From positions 1-54,903 of the forward strand of contig RWJK01001697.1 in assembly GCA_004335835.1 (NCBI GenBank): a stretch of DNA of 54,903 nucleotides, in the 5' to 3' direction. The notes under the pieces are model-generated. The model did not search any database. It was given only the letters and a program-made list of their open reading frames with translations, and had not been told where the DNA came from. How positions within the stretch are numbered: the first letter of the stretch is position 1; every line of letters starts with the position of its first letter. This document shows, one piece after another, positions 20,469-35,042 of this stretch. Source of the DNA: Scenedesmus sp. ARA3. Taxonomy: Eukaryota; Chlorophyta; Chlorophyceae; Sphaeropleales; Scenedesmaceae. Made by a program: the position numbers and the translations under genes.

Positions 20469-23163
20469 ATGCCTGTACAAGCACTGCACACCAGGCAGCG
20501 ACTTGCTCCTGCTGCTCGCGCGTTGGACGTTCCCTTGCACGTCCACAAGATATACGCTCCACGTCGCCGGAGACAATGTGTAATGTGAGTTGGAAAGCAT
20601 GCCTTTGCGTCTGATGGCGGGAGGCACCCATGATGCTGCTGTTGCCTCTGACGAACATTGCTGCTTCAATTCTGCAGCAAGGCCACGCTGAACACTACAG
20701 TCAAACAGCTCAAGTCCATCATTGACCCTCAGACAGCTAAAGGACAGTCCAGCGACTTTGCAAACGCCAACTTTCCAGTAGACCAGGAGGGACGCACGCT
20801 GCACCTTGGCTGCAAGGTGGGTAGACATCAGCGACCTTCGCATGGAACAGCCAGCAGCAGCAGTAGCAGCTGCAGCAGCAGCAGCAGCAGCATTTAGAAT
20901 TTCATCATACACGCCAAGCGGTTGAATGGCATCAGGCAAGCATGCTGCTTCGGTGCTGTCAGCATGCTTCCTTGTGCCAGCAAACGCCACCGGAGCTGTA
21001 GTAGCTGTGAACATTCGCAGCAAAGGCAACCTGGATATGCAAGCGCTGCAGAGTATTGCATTGCAAAGCAGGCTTGGATTCAACAAAATTTCCAACAGCC
21101 ACATGCACGTAGTCGATGTTGATGGCACTCTCTTGAATGACTGCACATGGCTGCGCATGGATACTTGCAAGCAGCATCATGCATCCCCACCACCAGCATC
21201 CACATAGGCACAGGCAGCAGCATTCTGTGCCTCAACATGCACCACCAACACACACTACGCGCATGCACCTTCACACTGCTCGTGCCTGTCCTGCAGAGGG
21301 GCGAGGTGGCCAACCGCATCCTGTCAGTGGGCAGCATGGACAGGGCGCTCATGATCGCAGACCAGCTGCAGGGCGCGGAGCCAGGCGCGCCGCTGTTCCA
21401 GCACCTGTCAGGCAGGGGCTTCCTGACCATAACAGGTGCGCAGTACTGACAGTGTGCTTGTGCAGTGTGCACATCTCTCAGCATGCCGACGTGGATGTTG
21501 CAGCATACGCAATGCTGTACGGCATAAGTGTGAGTGCACAGGCTGAAGCAGCGAGGTTGAGGTTAGCATGTACGTCAGGTACACCCAGGATGCAGCCGCA
21601 AGTTCCTCAGCAGTGTGCCTGGAATGCTTTCCCAGACAGCCGCATCAGGACATGCAAGGAGTAGCAGCAGCTGTAGGCATGGGCCCAATGGTGTTGCTAT
21701 CGCCTTGAGATGAAAGCAAGAGGATGATGAGCGTCTTAACACAGCACTGTCAAGCAGCACCTCATCACTGACCGACAGCTGCTGCCTCTCCTTTGCTGCC
21801 CCTCACCTGCCTTTCTCTCCTGCAGGCCTGTTTCAGGGCACGCCCGTGTCCATCATCACCACGCTCATGGGCATGCCCAACATGGACTTTGTGGTGCGCG
21901 AGGCGCGCGCGGTGGTGGAGGGCCAGATGGCCGTCATCCGCCTGGGCACGTGCGGCGCGCTGCGACCGCCTGCAAAGCTGGGCAGCTTCATGGTGGCCAG
22001 CCCTGGTGCTGTGTGCGTGAGGTGAGCTGGTTTGGCCGCGAGAAGTGAGGCCCTGGGGTTGTGTGGTGGCAGACAGATGTGTGTCATGGTAGCGCTGCGG
22101 CCGCCTGCAAAGCTGGGCAGCTTCGTAGTTGCCAGCCCTGGTGCTGTGTGCGTGAGGTGAGGGTGCAGGTGCAGGGTGTGGATGGCGCCGTAGCAGTGTG
22201 TGATGTGCACCCACATGACAGCCGCACGTGTGCGGAGTAGACGCGATGCAGCGCTGCAATTGAACAGGGGCATTGCAAATTGTTGGGAGGCGGGCTGTGT
22301 TTCCTTGCATACGTACGTTTGCTTGCGCGACACCCTGCCTGCTTGCCGCCGCTGCTGCAGGCGCGACCCGGACGCGTGGACTTTCGACGACGGCCGGCCG
22401 CACTACACGGTCTCAGCGCCAGTGCCCGCAGACCCGCAGCTGGTGCAGCTGCTGGTGGCGGCTTGCACAGAGCACGGCGGCGCCGACAGCGTTGTAGAAG
22501 GCCTAGACGCGACAGCAGACAGCTTCTACAGCAGCCAGGGCCGCACTGGCGGTCACTTTGAGGACGTGAATGAGGCTGTGATTGAGCAGCTCATGGCAGC
22601 GCACCCGCAGCTGGTGAGCCTGGAGATGGAGACGTTCCATTTGCTGGACCTGGCGCGCTGCAGCAGGGGCGGCATCAAGGCGGCGGCGTTCTGCATCGCG
22701 GCAGCGGAGCGCTACAGCAACAGGTGGGCCGGGTGTTGTTTGCAGAGGCAGTGTGGTGGTAGAGATGAGGTGTAGGCAAGAGCTGGGTCTGCATGCTACG
22801 CCGTGTTCTGATATAGCGGCGGGCTGCTGCGGTGTGCATCCTGGCAGTTGAAGGTATGTGTTGGACAGCATGAACTGACACGATCGGTGCATTTTGACTG
22901 CTGCCTATGCGTGCAGGTTCATCTCCAAGGAGCAGATACAGCTATGTGAGCGGCTGGGCGGCGCTGCAGCACTGACAGCGCTCATGCAGTGCCCGCTGAC
23001 AGATGCAGTGGGCGCTGACGGCAGCATCAGCAGCAGTGCCATCAGCAACGGCAATGGCAGCAGCAACGGCAACGGCAATGGCAACAGCCATGCACTGCCA
23101 GCTGATGCATATGTCTGGGTGCGGCGGCATGCTGCACCTGCTATTGTGAAGAGCCAGGTATGA
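20469..23163 (+). CDS. Uridine phosphorylase-like nucleoside phosphorylase
   Basis: Exons 20469-20584, 20678-20816, 21297-21435, 21826-22021, 22361-22723 and 22917-23163 join in phase to 399 residues. The first ~40 residues are basic and could be an organelle presequence. This first exon rests on phase agreement only. The catalytic domain shows GTPVSIITTLMGMPNMDF, then MAVIRLGTCGALRP (the phosphate/ribose-binding strand of PNP/UDP phosphorylases), FYSSQGRTGGHFED, and the ribose-binding Met-Glu in VSLEMETFHLLDLA. The reaction would be reversible phosphorolysis of uridine or a related nucleoside (pyrimidine salvage). Near the C-terminus is a Ser/Asn/Gly spacer. The final codons read CAG-GTATGA, which also matches a donor, so a further exon is not excluded. 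Confidence 0.85.
22092..22160 (+). pseudogene. Extra copy of the 3' edge of uridine phosphorylase exon 4
   Basis: About 69 bp matching 21957-22026 with few changes, including the splice donor (CGTGAGGTGAG). It lies in intron 4, roughly 135 bp downstream of the original. The frame would still be readable, but no acceptor precedes it directly. Confidence 0.88.
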
Positions 23164-25707
23164 GTCAACGCTTGTTGCTGATGCTATGTAGCTTTCACTC
23201 TGTTGGTGGCAGCCTGTGCACGCGACTGCGTGTGCTGCTCTCCTTCCATTGTGGGTGTGCCTCTGCTGCCTTGCTGGGTGCTGAGGGGATGTGCAGATAT
23301 GGTGGTATTTTTGGCATGGCCTTGGGTCCTGCATGCATGGCTGCAACAGCAGGGCAACGCCACATTGCTGTTGGTGTACATTAAGGGCGCGTAGCGCTGC
23401 TGCTAGGTGATGTGGGGCTGGCAGGAAAGGGCGCGAGTGTCCAGCAGAGTATGCTGGGCAGTACTGGAGTGTGTGCTGAATGTCCAGCTGCTGTCGGAAG
23501 CTGCGGTCTGTGCAGGTAGCATGGGAGTGGTACGTGTACAATCAGGCAATAGTCAAATGGAATGCTGCAGCAATGTGCAGCAGCAGTTTGGTGTGGGTTG
23601 CAGTGCTGGATGTGCTCATTCACAGGATGAGATGGGTAGCAGATCATGGTGTGTCAACTTCGAGCAGAATGCTATGCGGCTGTGCAGTGGCAGCACAGCC
23701 GACTGTGTGTGTTGGTGCTGGGTTCACACACACAATGTTGTCTTGATAGGTGCTGAGTGGCCAGCACCAGCAGCAACAGATGCTGCTGCTGTATGCTGTC
23801 TGTACATTACATCCCTTCGGCGTGGTTATGCCTTCCTTTGTTGGTGTGGGTTCTTCCACATCCTCCATGTGTCTGGCCCAGATTGGCCTGAAAGACATTC
23901 CCGACGGTTGTCTGTGCCAGCTGTGCTGATAACTGCTCTGATCTTGCATCTGCAGCACACTGCAGGTGCGCCTTTCTTTCCAGGCAGTTGGGCTGCAAAT
24001 GTTTTCGTGCAGGGTGTGCTGCGCAGCTAAGCCTGTGCAAGGCTGGCATGACTGGCAGCCATCCATTGTGCGCAGTTGCAATGGTAGCAGAATTTGCAGG
24101 AAGCTAGCATATCTGCAACTAGACAGCTGCTCACAAGCAGATCCTCTAGTTTACGCAGTGCTGCACAACAGCTGCAGGGGAATGCTGGTGAGGGTGAAGT
24201 GCTGGTGAAGCCAGTTTCATTGCACACTTGCATTGCAGTCAGCAGCAGTCAGGCGGATTGCTTTTTTGCTGCATTGTTGCAAATGGCGTCAGTGCGCTAC
24301 TCTTTTTGAGACTGGCATGTGTTGTCTTAGCACGGACTGTGACACCCAATGACATGCATGTAGATTGCGGACAGTTGACGTGGTTTGGACTGTGTCAACA
24401 TACACACGTGCATACAATGGGGCATGGGCAGTTGCTGTCTGCTGTTTGTCACAGTTTCTGGCAGTTGGTGTGTGCGCTGCATGCGTTCTCTAGCCCGAAT
24501 CTGAGCACAGCGCATGACCAGCCTCAACCATGCGGTCATGTTCAGCTGTGTAGTAACAGCAGGATGCCTGACAACAGGCGTTGAGGCACCTGGTGATATC
24601 AAGGTCAGTATCTGCCATGCCATTGGCAGATATTGACCGTCATTGCACGCCTTGGCAAGGAGTTTTTTTTGCAGTGATGGTTGCCTTTAGAGAGGGCAGG
24701 GTGTACAAGGAGACAGTGCCTCTAGAGATCTGCAGCATTAACCACTCTGTGTGGTTTCCGCTGTTCTGTGTAACAAGCGTGCTGTTGCTTGCGCATCTTA
24801 ACCGCCTGATGAGTTGCCATTTTGCTTCTCAGGCTCAAAGCAAGACACTTTGTTCCGGCTGCCAATGCTAAAACCAAGTTGCAAAAACGCCACTGTCGCG
24901 GCTAAATGGAGCCCCCAGCTTGGTGAGGGAAGAGAAAGGGGTGCGGCATGAGTATCTGCTGGTTGCTGTTCACAGAGAGTTTGCATATAGCATGTACGTA
25001 TCCTGAGCACGTTCGATTGAAAGTGCGTCGAGAGCATTCATAATATCGCGACGAGAACAGATAATAGATTGTAATGTAATGTAAAGATTGCTGTGTTGAG
25101 AGTTGCAGGACATACAGTTTGCAACCGCTGGTCGCTGTCCTGAACGACAGGTTACTAGCAGAAGTGTTGCTTGAACATGATGCAACAAAACAATCTGCAG
25201 GAGCAGGGACAGTACAGGTCTACTACAACTTGTATGTTACACAGGTGAACAAGCAGGGCATGGCTTATGCATCGAACCATATGTGCGCTTGGCGATGCTG
25301 CGAAATACACCTGCACTGCGAAACAGTGCAGCCAGAACATACCCCAGGTCAATGCCTTGAACAGCTTGCACTGCTCTGCAGCAACAACGCAGAACCATAC
25401 CACATTGGCCAAGCAAAAATCTGTGCCATAGACCATACAACACCCAGTCAACAGTGGTGTCGCACATTCTTTATCACACCAGAAGTTTGCTTGTGTTCTG
25501 TACCTGCGCCACACAACAGGGCTCAGCATGCCGTGCCCTGCCTTGCGACACAGCCAAGAACACTCCTACCATGCACGCCACCCTGCACAACGGTCGACCC
25601 ACAACTGTGAGCCTCAACACAAGGCATCACTCAAACCCATCAGCGCAAGACGTACAGCAAGACTTCTGCCTTGCAGCACAGCAGCTGATTTGGCAAAACC
25701 GCACTGC
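23164..25707. other. Long intergenic stretch between convergent genes
   Basis: About 2.5 kb between the end of uridine phosphorylase and the end of THI4. The many open frames here are short, and none shows domain-like sequence. It contains an imperfect 15-bp inverted repeat at 24603-24638. An extra 3' exon of the phosphorylase gene cannot be ruled out. Confidence 0.5.
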
Positions 25708-28268
<2,561 letters not shown>

Positions 28269-28604
28269 GTTGGTACCTGGAAACGCGCGGCAGGGTTGAC
28301 CATAGCACCAAGCGAGGAAGAAAAAGGGCTGGGTGCAGGAGCACAGGGGGTTGGAGAGCAGCAGCAGCTGCAGCAGGCCCCATCACTACACTGCCAGCAG
28401 CAAGGAGTGCTGCTGGCAGCTGGGGTGATGAGCTGACAGGGCAGCTGCCGCAGCAGCAACCGGCTGCTGCTGCTGCTGCTGCAGCGACCGATCGTTCAGC
28501 CCATTGCCGCGCCCAGCTGATCGAGGCGTGCCGATCGCAAATGGGAGCCCAAACCGCCCGTGACCGACGTGGCCACCCCTGCACAGCCCAACAAGCATGC
28601 AAAG
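28269..28604 (-). promoter_or_regulatory. THI4 5' leader: upstream ORF and 5'-UTR intron acceptor
   Basis: A canonical acceptor (TTTCCAG) ends at 28277, eight bases before the THI4 ATG, so the leader contains an intron. An upstream ATG at 28596-28598, only seven bases past the aptamer, opens a 70-codon frame that stops at 28386, before the main start. If this leader is not spliced out it would block THI4 translation. The matching donor was not resolved. Confidence 0.65.
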
Positions 28605-28701
28605 ACGCTTCCCTTCGCGCGCATTATCGCGTTCAGGTTCAAAGGGTATTTCTCAGCACCCAGCCAGGGCCAAAGCCACTGAGCTGGAGCACCCCTAGCG
28701 T
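28605..28701 (-). promoter_or_regulatory. TPP riboswitch (thi-box aptamer) in the THI4 leader
   Basis: Read on minus, P1 is formed by ACGCT (28701-28697) and AGCGT (28609-28605). Between them lie AGGGGTGCT, a variable P3 hairpin arm, GGGTGCTGAGA (the conserved CTGAGA pyrimidine-sensing loop), ACCCTTTGAACCTGAAC, GATAATG and GCGAAGGGAA. This is the full thi-box consensus in the right order and spacing. It lies ~340 bases upstream of the THI4 start. In Chlamydomonas and relatives such aptamers control alternative splicing of THI4/THIC leaders; the same mode here is inferred. Confidence 0.95.
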
Positions 28702-30436
28702 GTGGAGAGGTTAGCAAACTTGCGAAGAAGCAGACGGCAGCAGCCCTAGAACGGTCCATTGGGTGCAGCAGCTGCTTACAAGCAAATATTACTAGCACAT
28801 CAAGCCAATCAAAGGGACATCGCACGCAGCAGGAAGGTCTGCGGGTGGACACGGCTGCAAAGATCACCAGTTGCTGCTGGCTAGCCACGCAAGCCTTGAT
28901 GCTGCCATGGCGGGCCGCAACCTACCTGGGACGTTTGAGGTAGACGAAAAGGCCCTGAGGCGGTCTTTGAAGGCTCCTGCAGGCAGTCGGAACGATCAGC
29001 CACGCTGTGCCGCAGCGTAGGAGGGTACACTGCCGGAAGCTGCTGTTTATAACACGCCACGCACCTTGAAAGGAAGAAGAAGACTGCTGTAGATACGCCG
29101 GTGGGTTGTGCTGACACCAGCGGCCTGCCGATGGCTTTGTAGCCTCCACGAAAGCCCCCAGGCGTTATGTTACTTTGAGTCTGTTTCGTCTGCCAGCTGG
29201 CACATTGAGCTCAGGTTTTCGTTTTCGGTTTGTTTTTTTGCTTTCGATGCTGTCTGCAGCCTTCTGAAGACCAGCCAGGCAGCTAGTGCCAAAGCACCGA
29301 AATCCATGTGCATGCCTGAAGTGCGGGAACGATATCGTGGTTTTGTCGATTCGTGATGAGTGCAAATTCAACTTCCGCCACTGTCTGGCACGGATCTGCT
29401 CCCAGCGTCCGTGTATAGTCGGTTGTCAATGGCATGCAGGCAACTGCCTGCAGTCGGGGCAGCTTTGAGTTCTGAAACCGCGTGAAAACGTAGCCACTAT
29501 CAGCTGAACCTATCCGCTGCTTTCAACTGCTCCAACAACATCCACACCTTCAAGAAGCTCCTGTGACCTGCAGCCTCATACCAATCCAGAGTTTTTCAGC
29601 TGGTTGCTGGGTTCTTCAGCGCCTATGAGCACATCGATTGGCAGTTGCTTTGAACCACGCTGTGATGGCATGAATTTCTTTTGCTGCTAGCACACACAAG
29701 GCTGCTCTGGCATGGAGGTGCTGACTCAGCTGTACTGCTCAGCAAGCAACGGTGCCGTCACTAGTACGGTGCCAGTGACACCTATAGAGGTGACGCGCGA
29801 TCAAGAAGTATGGAGGGTGTCAGAGGGTAAACTTCTTCCGCTGATGCAGAGCATGCACTCATTACTCGCACTCCCTTCGTGTCCTGGCAGCACTGACCAG
29901 CCAGCCACCGATGTTGTCACTAATGACATAGTGCACAGCTGGTCCCAAGCTACACACCAGCATTTGTAATCGTCATGGTGTCAACCGCCGCTCGAAATTC
30001 GGACTAAAGATATGCTATTGTCGGACGGCCCAGTGCCTTGGACGGCAGTGTCGACGAAGGGCAGCAGGACGAAGCCATGATATTCCTTTGTGCGGCTCCT
30101 GTACATTTCAAAGGTACTTTTAAAGTTTAAACTCATGGTTTTTTTTTTGAAGCTCATGTAAGAACCACAGCAGTGCTCTGCTCTGACCCTGGTGCTCCTG
30201 TCTTAGTCATCTGTACGAGGTGCTGCAGTGCCTTGCAGCTTACAGCAGCTCAGCAACTTACTAACCCGTGTCACATTTGTTATATGGCAAGTCACTCGAA
30301 GATGCAGATGCTGTGCCACTCACACACTCAGCTGCTGCTGTTGCTGCTGCTGCTGCTGCCATGCACTGCAGAGCCACAATCCACTCTGTGCATGCCTCCT
30401 GCCACCTAGCTAGCAAACAGCACAGAAGCAGGCACC
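28702..30436. other. Intergenic region between divergent THI4 and MYND gene
   Basis: Should contain the THI4 promoter and transcription start (just beyond 28701 on minus) and the promoter of the plus-strand MYND gene. No gene is recognised. Confidence 0.5.
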
Positions 30437-30451
30437 ATGGAGCCCTCTCCT

Positions 30452-30485
<34 letters not shown>

Positions 30486-31354
30486 GGCAGCAGCAGCACC
30501 CAATGCTGCAGGACGAGGCTGAGTGGTTGGACCAGCTGTGCGGCACTGCAAAGCTGCGCAACCTCGAAACGTTTCTAGCGCAGCGGCAATCACACGCTTT
30601 AAAGCAGGGTTTCCTACTGTTCGTGTCCGCAACCTTTGGCAGTGACAGGCCCTGCACGGCTGTAGACATCAGCGCCTTTCGCGAGCTCTTCTCGCGCTGC
30701 TGTGTTGCATTCAGCCACGCTCTCCGGCTTGTTAACAGGCACTGCAAAAAGCGAGGGGAGCTAGACATACAGCTGAGCACCGCAGGAGCTTTGGAGGGTT
30801 TTGCAGCAGGTGCAGTTTCCATGATGACATGCGCAGGCATCCCGCAAACGACACGAGGGGAGATAGTCATGGAGTGTGCCTGCAGCTCTGGTGCGCCTTC
30901 CCAGATTCAGCAGCAGCAGCAGCAGCAATGGCAGTGGCATGTGCCCAAAGTCATACATGCGCACAACTCCATAAGCAAGCATGCATCAGCTGTTTCTGGC
31001 AGGACTGTATATCCAGCCTACTGTCTAGCAGCCTCCTGTTTTTTTCTTTGCTGCGCCCTCTTGGCATTCCTTTCTTTTGGTGGAATTATGGCGCCGCGGG
31101 CCGTTGCCATGACCCACACACAGTGCCGGTTGCTGTGTATCATTCAGACACATCTGTGCAGGGGCTTTGCAAGCGTTACTTCATGGCACAAGGGAATAGC
31201 ACACTTGCATTGTGTTGGTAGCAGCGTTCGTAACTCAGCCTGCACTTAAACAATGAGTGCGCCTGCCTGTCTGCTCGTCTGCCCATCAGGTGTGTTGCCT
31301 GCTATTGCAACAGCCTCCACCCAGCTTGCAGCGGCAGTGCAATCGTGGGCAGCC

Positions 31355-31391
<37 letters not shown>

Positions 31392-31930
31392 TTCTCTCAG
31401 AGTCGCACTGCAGCCTTGTTGTAGCTTTGCTGGGGCTCTGGTTAGGCATTGCACAGGTGTGGCCCGGCAGACAGTCACAGCTGCTGGAGAACTTGCACCT
31501 GGCGCCAACACTTCCACAAGTGATCAAGCTGACAGCTGCTGTCCTCACTTGCGCCTGGCCAGCAGCAGCTGGCAAGGACAACAGTGGCGGCAGCGGCAGC
31601 GGCAGCAGCAGTGGTTCCAGCGGGGCAGGCAGCACGGGCGGCAGGGGCAGCAACAGCAGCAGCAACAGCAGGCACATAGGGGCAGTCCTGCCACCACGAA
31701 CACATCGTGCCGCGTGCCTGTATGCTATGAACCAGGCTGTTGTTGTTGCTGGCTACTTCAGCATGCAAGCAGTGCGCATTACGCCATGCGGCAGCGAAGC
31801 GCAGCAGTGCCCGCTGCTGAGCCCTCTGGCTTGTGAGGATCTGCTGCTGCTGCTGCTGGCAGACATGGCACTGCTGTGCCAGCAGCTGCATGTGGAGCTC
31901 AATGGCTGCTCTCCTTGGGCGCAAGATGTA

Positions 31931-31978
<48 letters not shown>

Positions 31979-33398
31979 GGAGCAGCCAAGCAGCAGGCAA
32001 TGCAGGTGCCTGCGTTTCACAAGCACCTGCTCACCGCGCTTGACATTGGTTGTGGTGAGGCGCTGTGCAGGTCAGTTCTGAGGCCGATGGCTATAGACCT
32101 CATGGCACCAGCTACGCTGCTGCAACGTCTGACGGTGGCCGGCTTCAACAGGCCACACTCACAGCAGCAGCAACAGCCAGCAGGTGGTAGCAGCAGCGGG
32201 CAGCAGCAGCAGGGCAAGGCACAAGCTGCGCCGCTGCAGCGGCTCACGCTGCCAGGCAAGTGTGTGCTGCCGCTGCTGCTGTGCTGTATTGAGCTGGCGC
32301 TGCTTGCGCCCGGCCCGTGGCGGCACCCGGCGTACAATGACGCCCACGTTGCGCGCGCTGTGCTGCTGACGTGCGTGGAGTTCATGGCTACGACCGTGCA
32401 TGCAATGTTAACTCGGTATCCTCGGCAGCTGGCTGAGTGTGTGCTGGGTGGAGCAATTGGACCTGTTCTGTGGCTGCTGGCGCCTGCAGTGCGGCAGCAG
32501 CTGCGGCTGATGAGCAGCAGCAGCAGGACGCCGCAGCCGCAGCAGCCGCAGCACCAGCTGCCGCCAGACATGCAGCGGCGCGTGCAGCTGCAGCTGCAGC
32601 TGCTGCAGGAGCAAGGTCCAGAGGTGCTTGGGCCGGGATATGGCTCGGAAGATAAGGCAGAGTCTGAGCGGGCCTTGCTGATGTGGTTCAGCCAGCTGAT
32701 ACACTGGGTGGCAGCTGCAGCAGGTGCGCGGCGAAGAAACAGTAAGACGACTTTGCAGCAGTGGCATTCAAGGATCAATGTGCCTGCTCTAACAGAATGG
32801 AGCAGCTGCAGTGCAGCAAGCCACATACTCCTGCGCTGTCCATCATTGCATATCCGCCTCAACCCCTACTACGTGGTGTGCACGATTTGCCTGTCCATCC
32901 ATGCTGCAAGCTGATACTGTACTACAGATACTAGTACCTTGTGGTAATAGGTACTCACCAGCAGGGCCTGCTGTGCTGTTGCCTGCTGCGCCTGCCTTAC
33001 ACACACACATTGCTGCTGTTGCGGACTGCCAGTGACGCTAGCTGCAGAGACATCTACGGGGCACTCAACCAGCCAAATATTCGGCTACACCTCATCCAAC
33101 GTGCGCCAGCATCCGCTGACCTGTACTACCACTCTGCAAGCAGCACTACGATGCCTTCAAATACCAGCAGGCTCGTCTATCACAATGCATGATCAGTTGT
33201 GTCACTTCATAGCGTACAGCTATTACACTGCTGTCAGCTTGGACGCGCGCCTGGTGGCAGCAGCAGCAACTGACAAGCCAGCTGGATTTGCAGCGCAGCT
33301 GGCAGGCATGTTTGCGGGCCTGATCAAAGGCGTGCGGCGCGGGACGGCAGACATTTGGCCTGCTGTTGCGGCAGCTGCAGCAGCAGAGGCAGAACCTT

Positions 33399-33457
<59 letters not shown>

Positions 33458-33507
33458 NNNNNNNNNNNNNNNNNNNNNNNNNNNNNNNNNNNNNNNNNNN
33501 NNNNNNN

Positions 33508-33565
<58 letters not shown>

Positions 33566-35042
33566 GGTTGTAGCAAGTCAGGGTGATGGTGAGTCATCTG
33601 CGGCGGCGCTGGAGGCAGATCACAGCAGCAAGATGAAGGCAGTGTTCATGGTCACACAGACAGTGCAGCGGGCTGCAGAGCTTATTGCGGCTGAGCAGAT
33701 TCGCAGGGGCATGACTGTTGCCCCTCAGTGGATTCTGCTGTCCGCACAAGCTGGTGAGGTTCTGCTGCTTCTAGGCTGTTGCTTTGTGACTCTTGTTGCT
33801 CAGTGGCAGTTGCTACACAGGTGTGTTGCACGGTTGATTCTGATGCGGCAGCAACACCTGCCCTTGTGTTGCAAGGTATCACGGTTTCACCTGCGTTGCG
33901 CAATCTCAAAGACATATGGTTGTGGTAAGTGCAGCTGCTGCTGAACGAAGACTGCCACTGCGGGTTTGCTGCTGCTGCTTGCTGCAGTCATGCTGCTAGG
34001 GTCATGCCTACCAGCTGCTGCAGGGGCTGTACAGGCAGTTGGGCCCTCACTCCCCCCGTGGGTGGCAGTGTCTGAGGCACTGTCACGTGCTGAGGAAGCT
34101 GTGTCATGGCTGGGTGGGCAGCTGCAAGCGTCATCCGCCTCGCATGAGGTGCAGGCAACGCCAGCAGCAACCAAAGCAGCAGCAGGGGCTGCAGCTGCTG
34201 CTGCATCCGCAGCCGCACCTGCAGCGTTGGCAGATAGCGATTCAGTGCTAAAGACAGCAGCAGCGGGGGGTAAAGCAGCGCCAGTAGCAGCAGCAGCAGC
34301 AACAGGCCAAGAAGAGCCAGTGCTGCAGCTGCTGCTGAGGCATCAATCTGCTCTCCTGCCTATGTTGCAGCAGGTGCTTGCAATATGGCAGCAGGCTCGC
34401 AACCGGGTAGCGCCCCCACGTGCAGGATCATCGCAGCAACACCCGGGTGATGCAACAGCATTGGCAGCAGCTGCAGGTGCAGGATCAGCACAGCAACAGC
34501 CAGGCGGGCAGGCAGCAGCAGCAGGTTCTCCGCCAGGACAGCTGGGTGAAGCGGCAGCAACAGCAGCAGATGCAGGTTCTCCGCAGCCACAGCTAGGTGA
34601 CATGGCAGCAGCAGCAGCAGCAGCACCAGCAGCTTCAACACAGCAACAGCCAGATAAACTGGCAGCAGAAGCAGCAGCAGCAGCAGCAGATGCAGGTTCG
34701 CCACCGCAGCAGCTGGGCACATCAAGCACGCAACAGCCTCAGGTTGTCCAGAACCCCATGGTACTGCTGGCCGACAGCCTGCAGGCGTTTGGGCTGGCTG
34801 TGGCGCTGCAGTTTCCTGCAAGCATGCTGTGCTGCAACCCCAGCTGCACCAACCTGGCTGGCAGCAGTGAGGCTGCCCTGCTGGGCCCAGGCAGCAGGTG
34901 TTCTGGCTGCAAGGTGGCTCGCTTCTGCAGCAAGGAGTGCAGTGTAGCAGCGTGGAATGCGGGGCACAAGGCAGTGTGCAAGCGGCTAAAAGCAGCAGCA
35001 GCAGCAGCAGCTGCAGCACCCCCTGCGAAAGCCAAAGCATGA
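30437..35042 (+). CDS. MYND-type zinc-finger protein, low-complexity rich
   Basis: Exons 30437-30809, 31290-32723, 33213-33753 and 33988-35042 agree in phase (all phase 1). Exon 3 spans a 50-N assembly gap. The large N-terminal and central part has helical hydrophobic segments broken by poly-Q, poly-S and poly-A runs and matches no domain I recognise. The C-terminal ~60 residues form a MYND finger: CCNPSCTN, then [19 protein letters not shown] and HKAVCK, keeping the Cys/His ligands. It then ends with poly-Ala and PPAKAKA. MYND fingers bind proline-rich protein partners. Before the finger is a stretch of diverged ~25-residue repeats (AGSPQ, QLG, AAAAA). The function is unknown. Confidence 0.75.
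33398..33563 (+). repeat. CAG repeat with a 50-N assembly gap (33458-33507)
   Basis: About 20 CAG units stand on each side of a run of exactly 50 N. The translation is poly-Ala in the gene's frame on both sides only if the true gap length is 1 modulo 3. Confidence 0.97.

Noticed and set aside
23407..24081. Long open frames on both strands after uridine phosphorylase
   Set aside because: They overlap each other, lack motifs, and sit in a region without coding-like composition.
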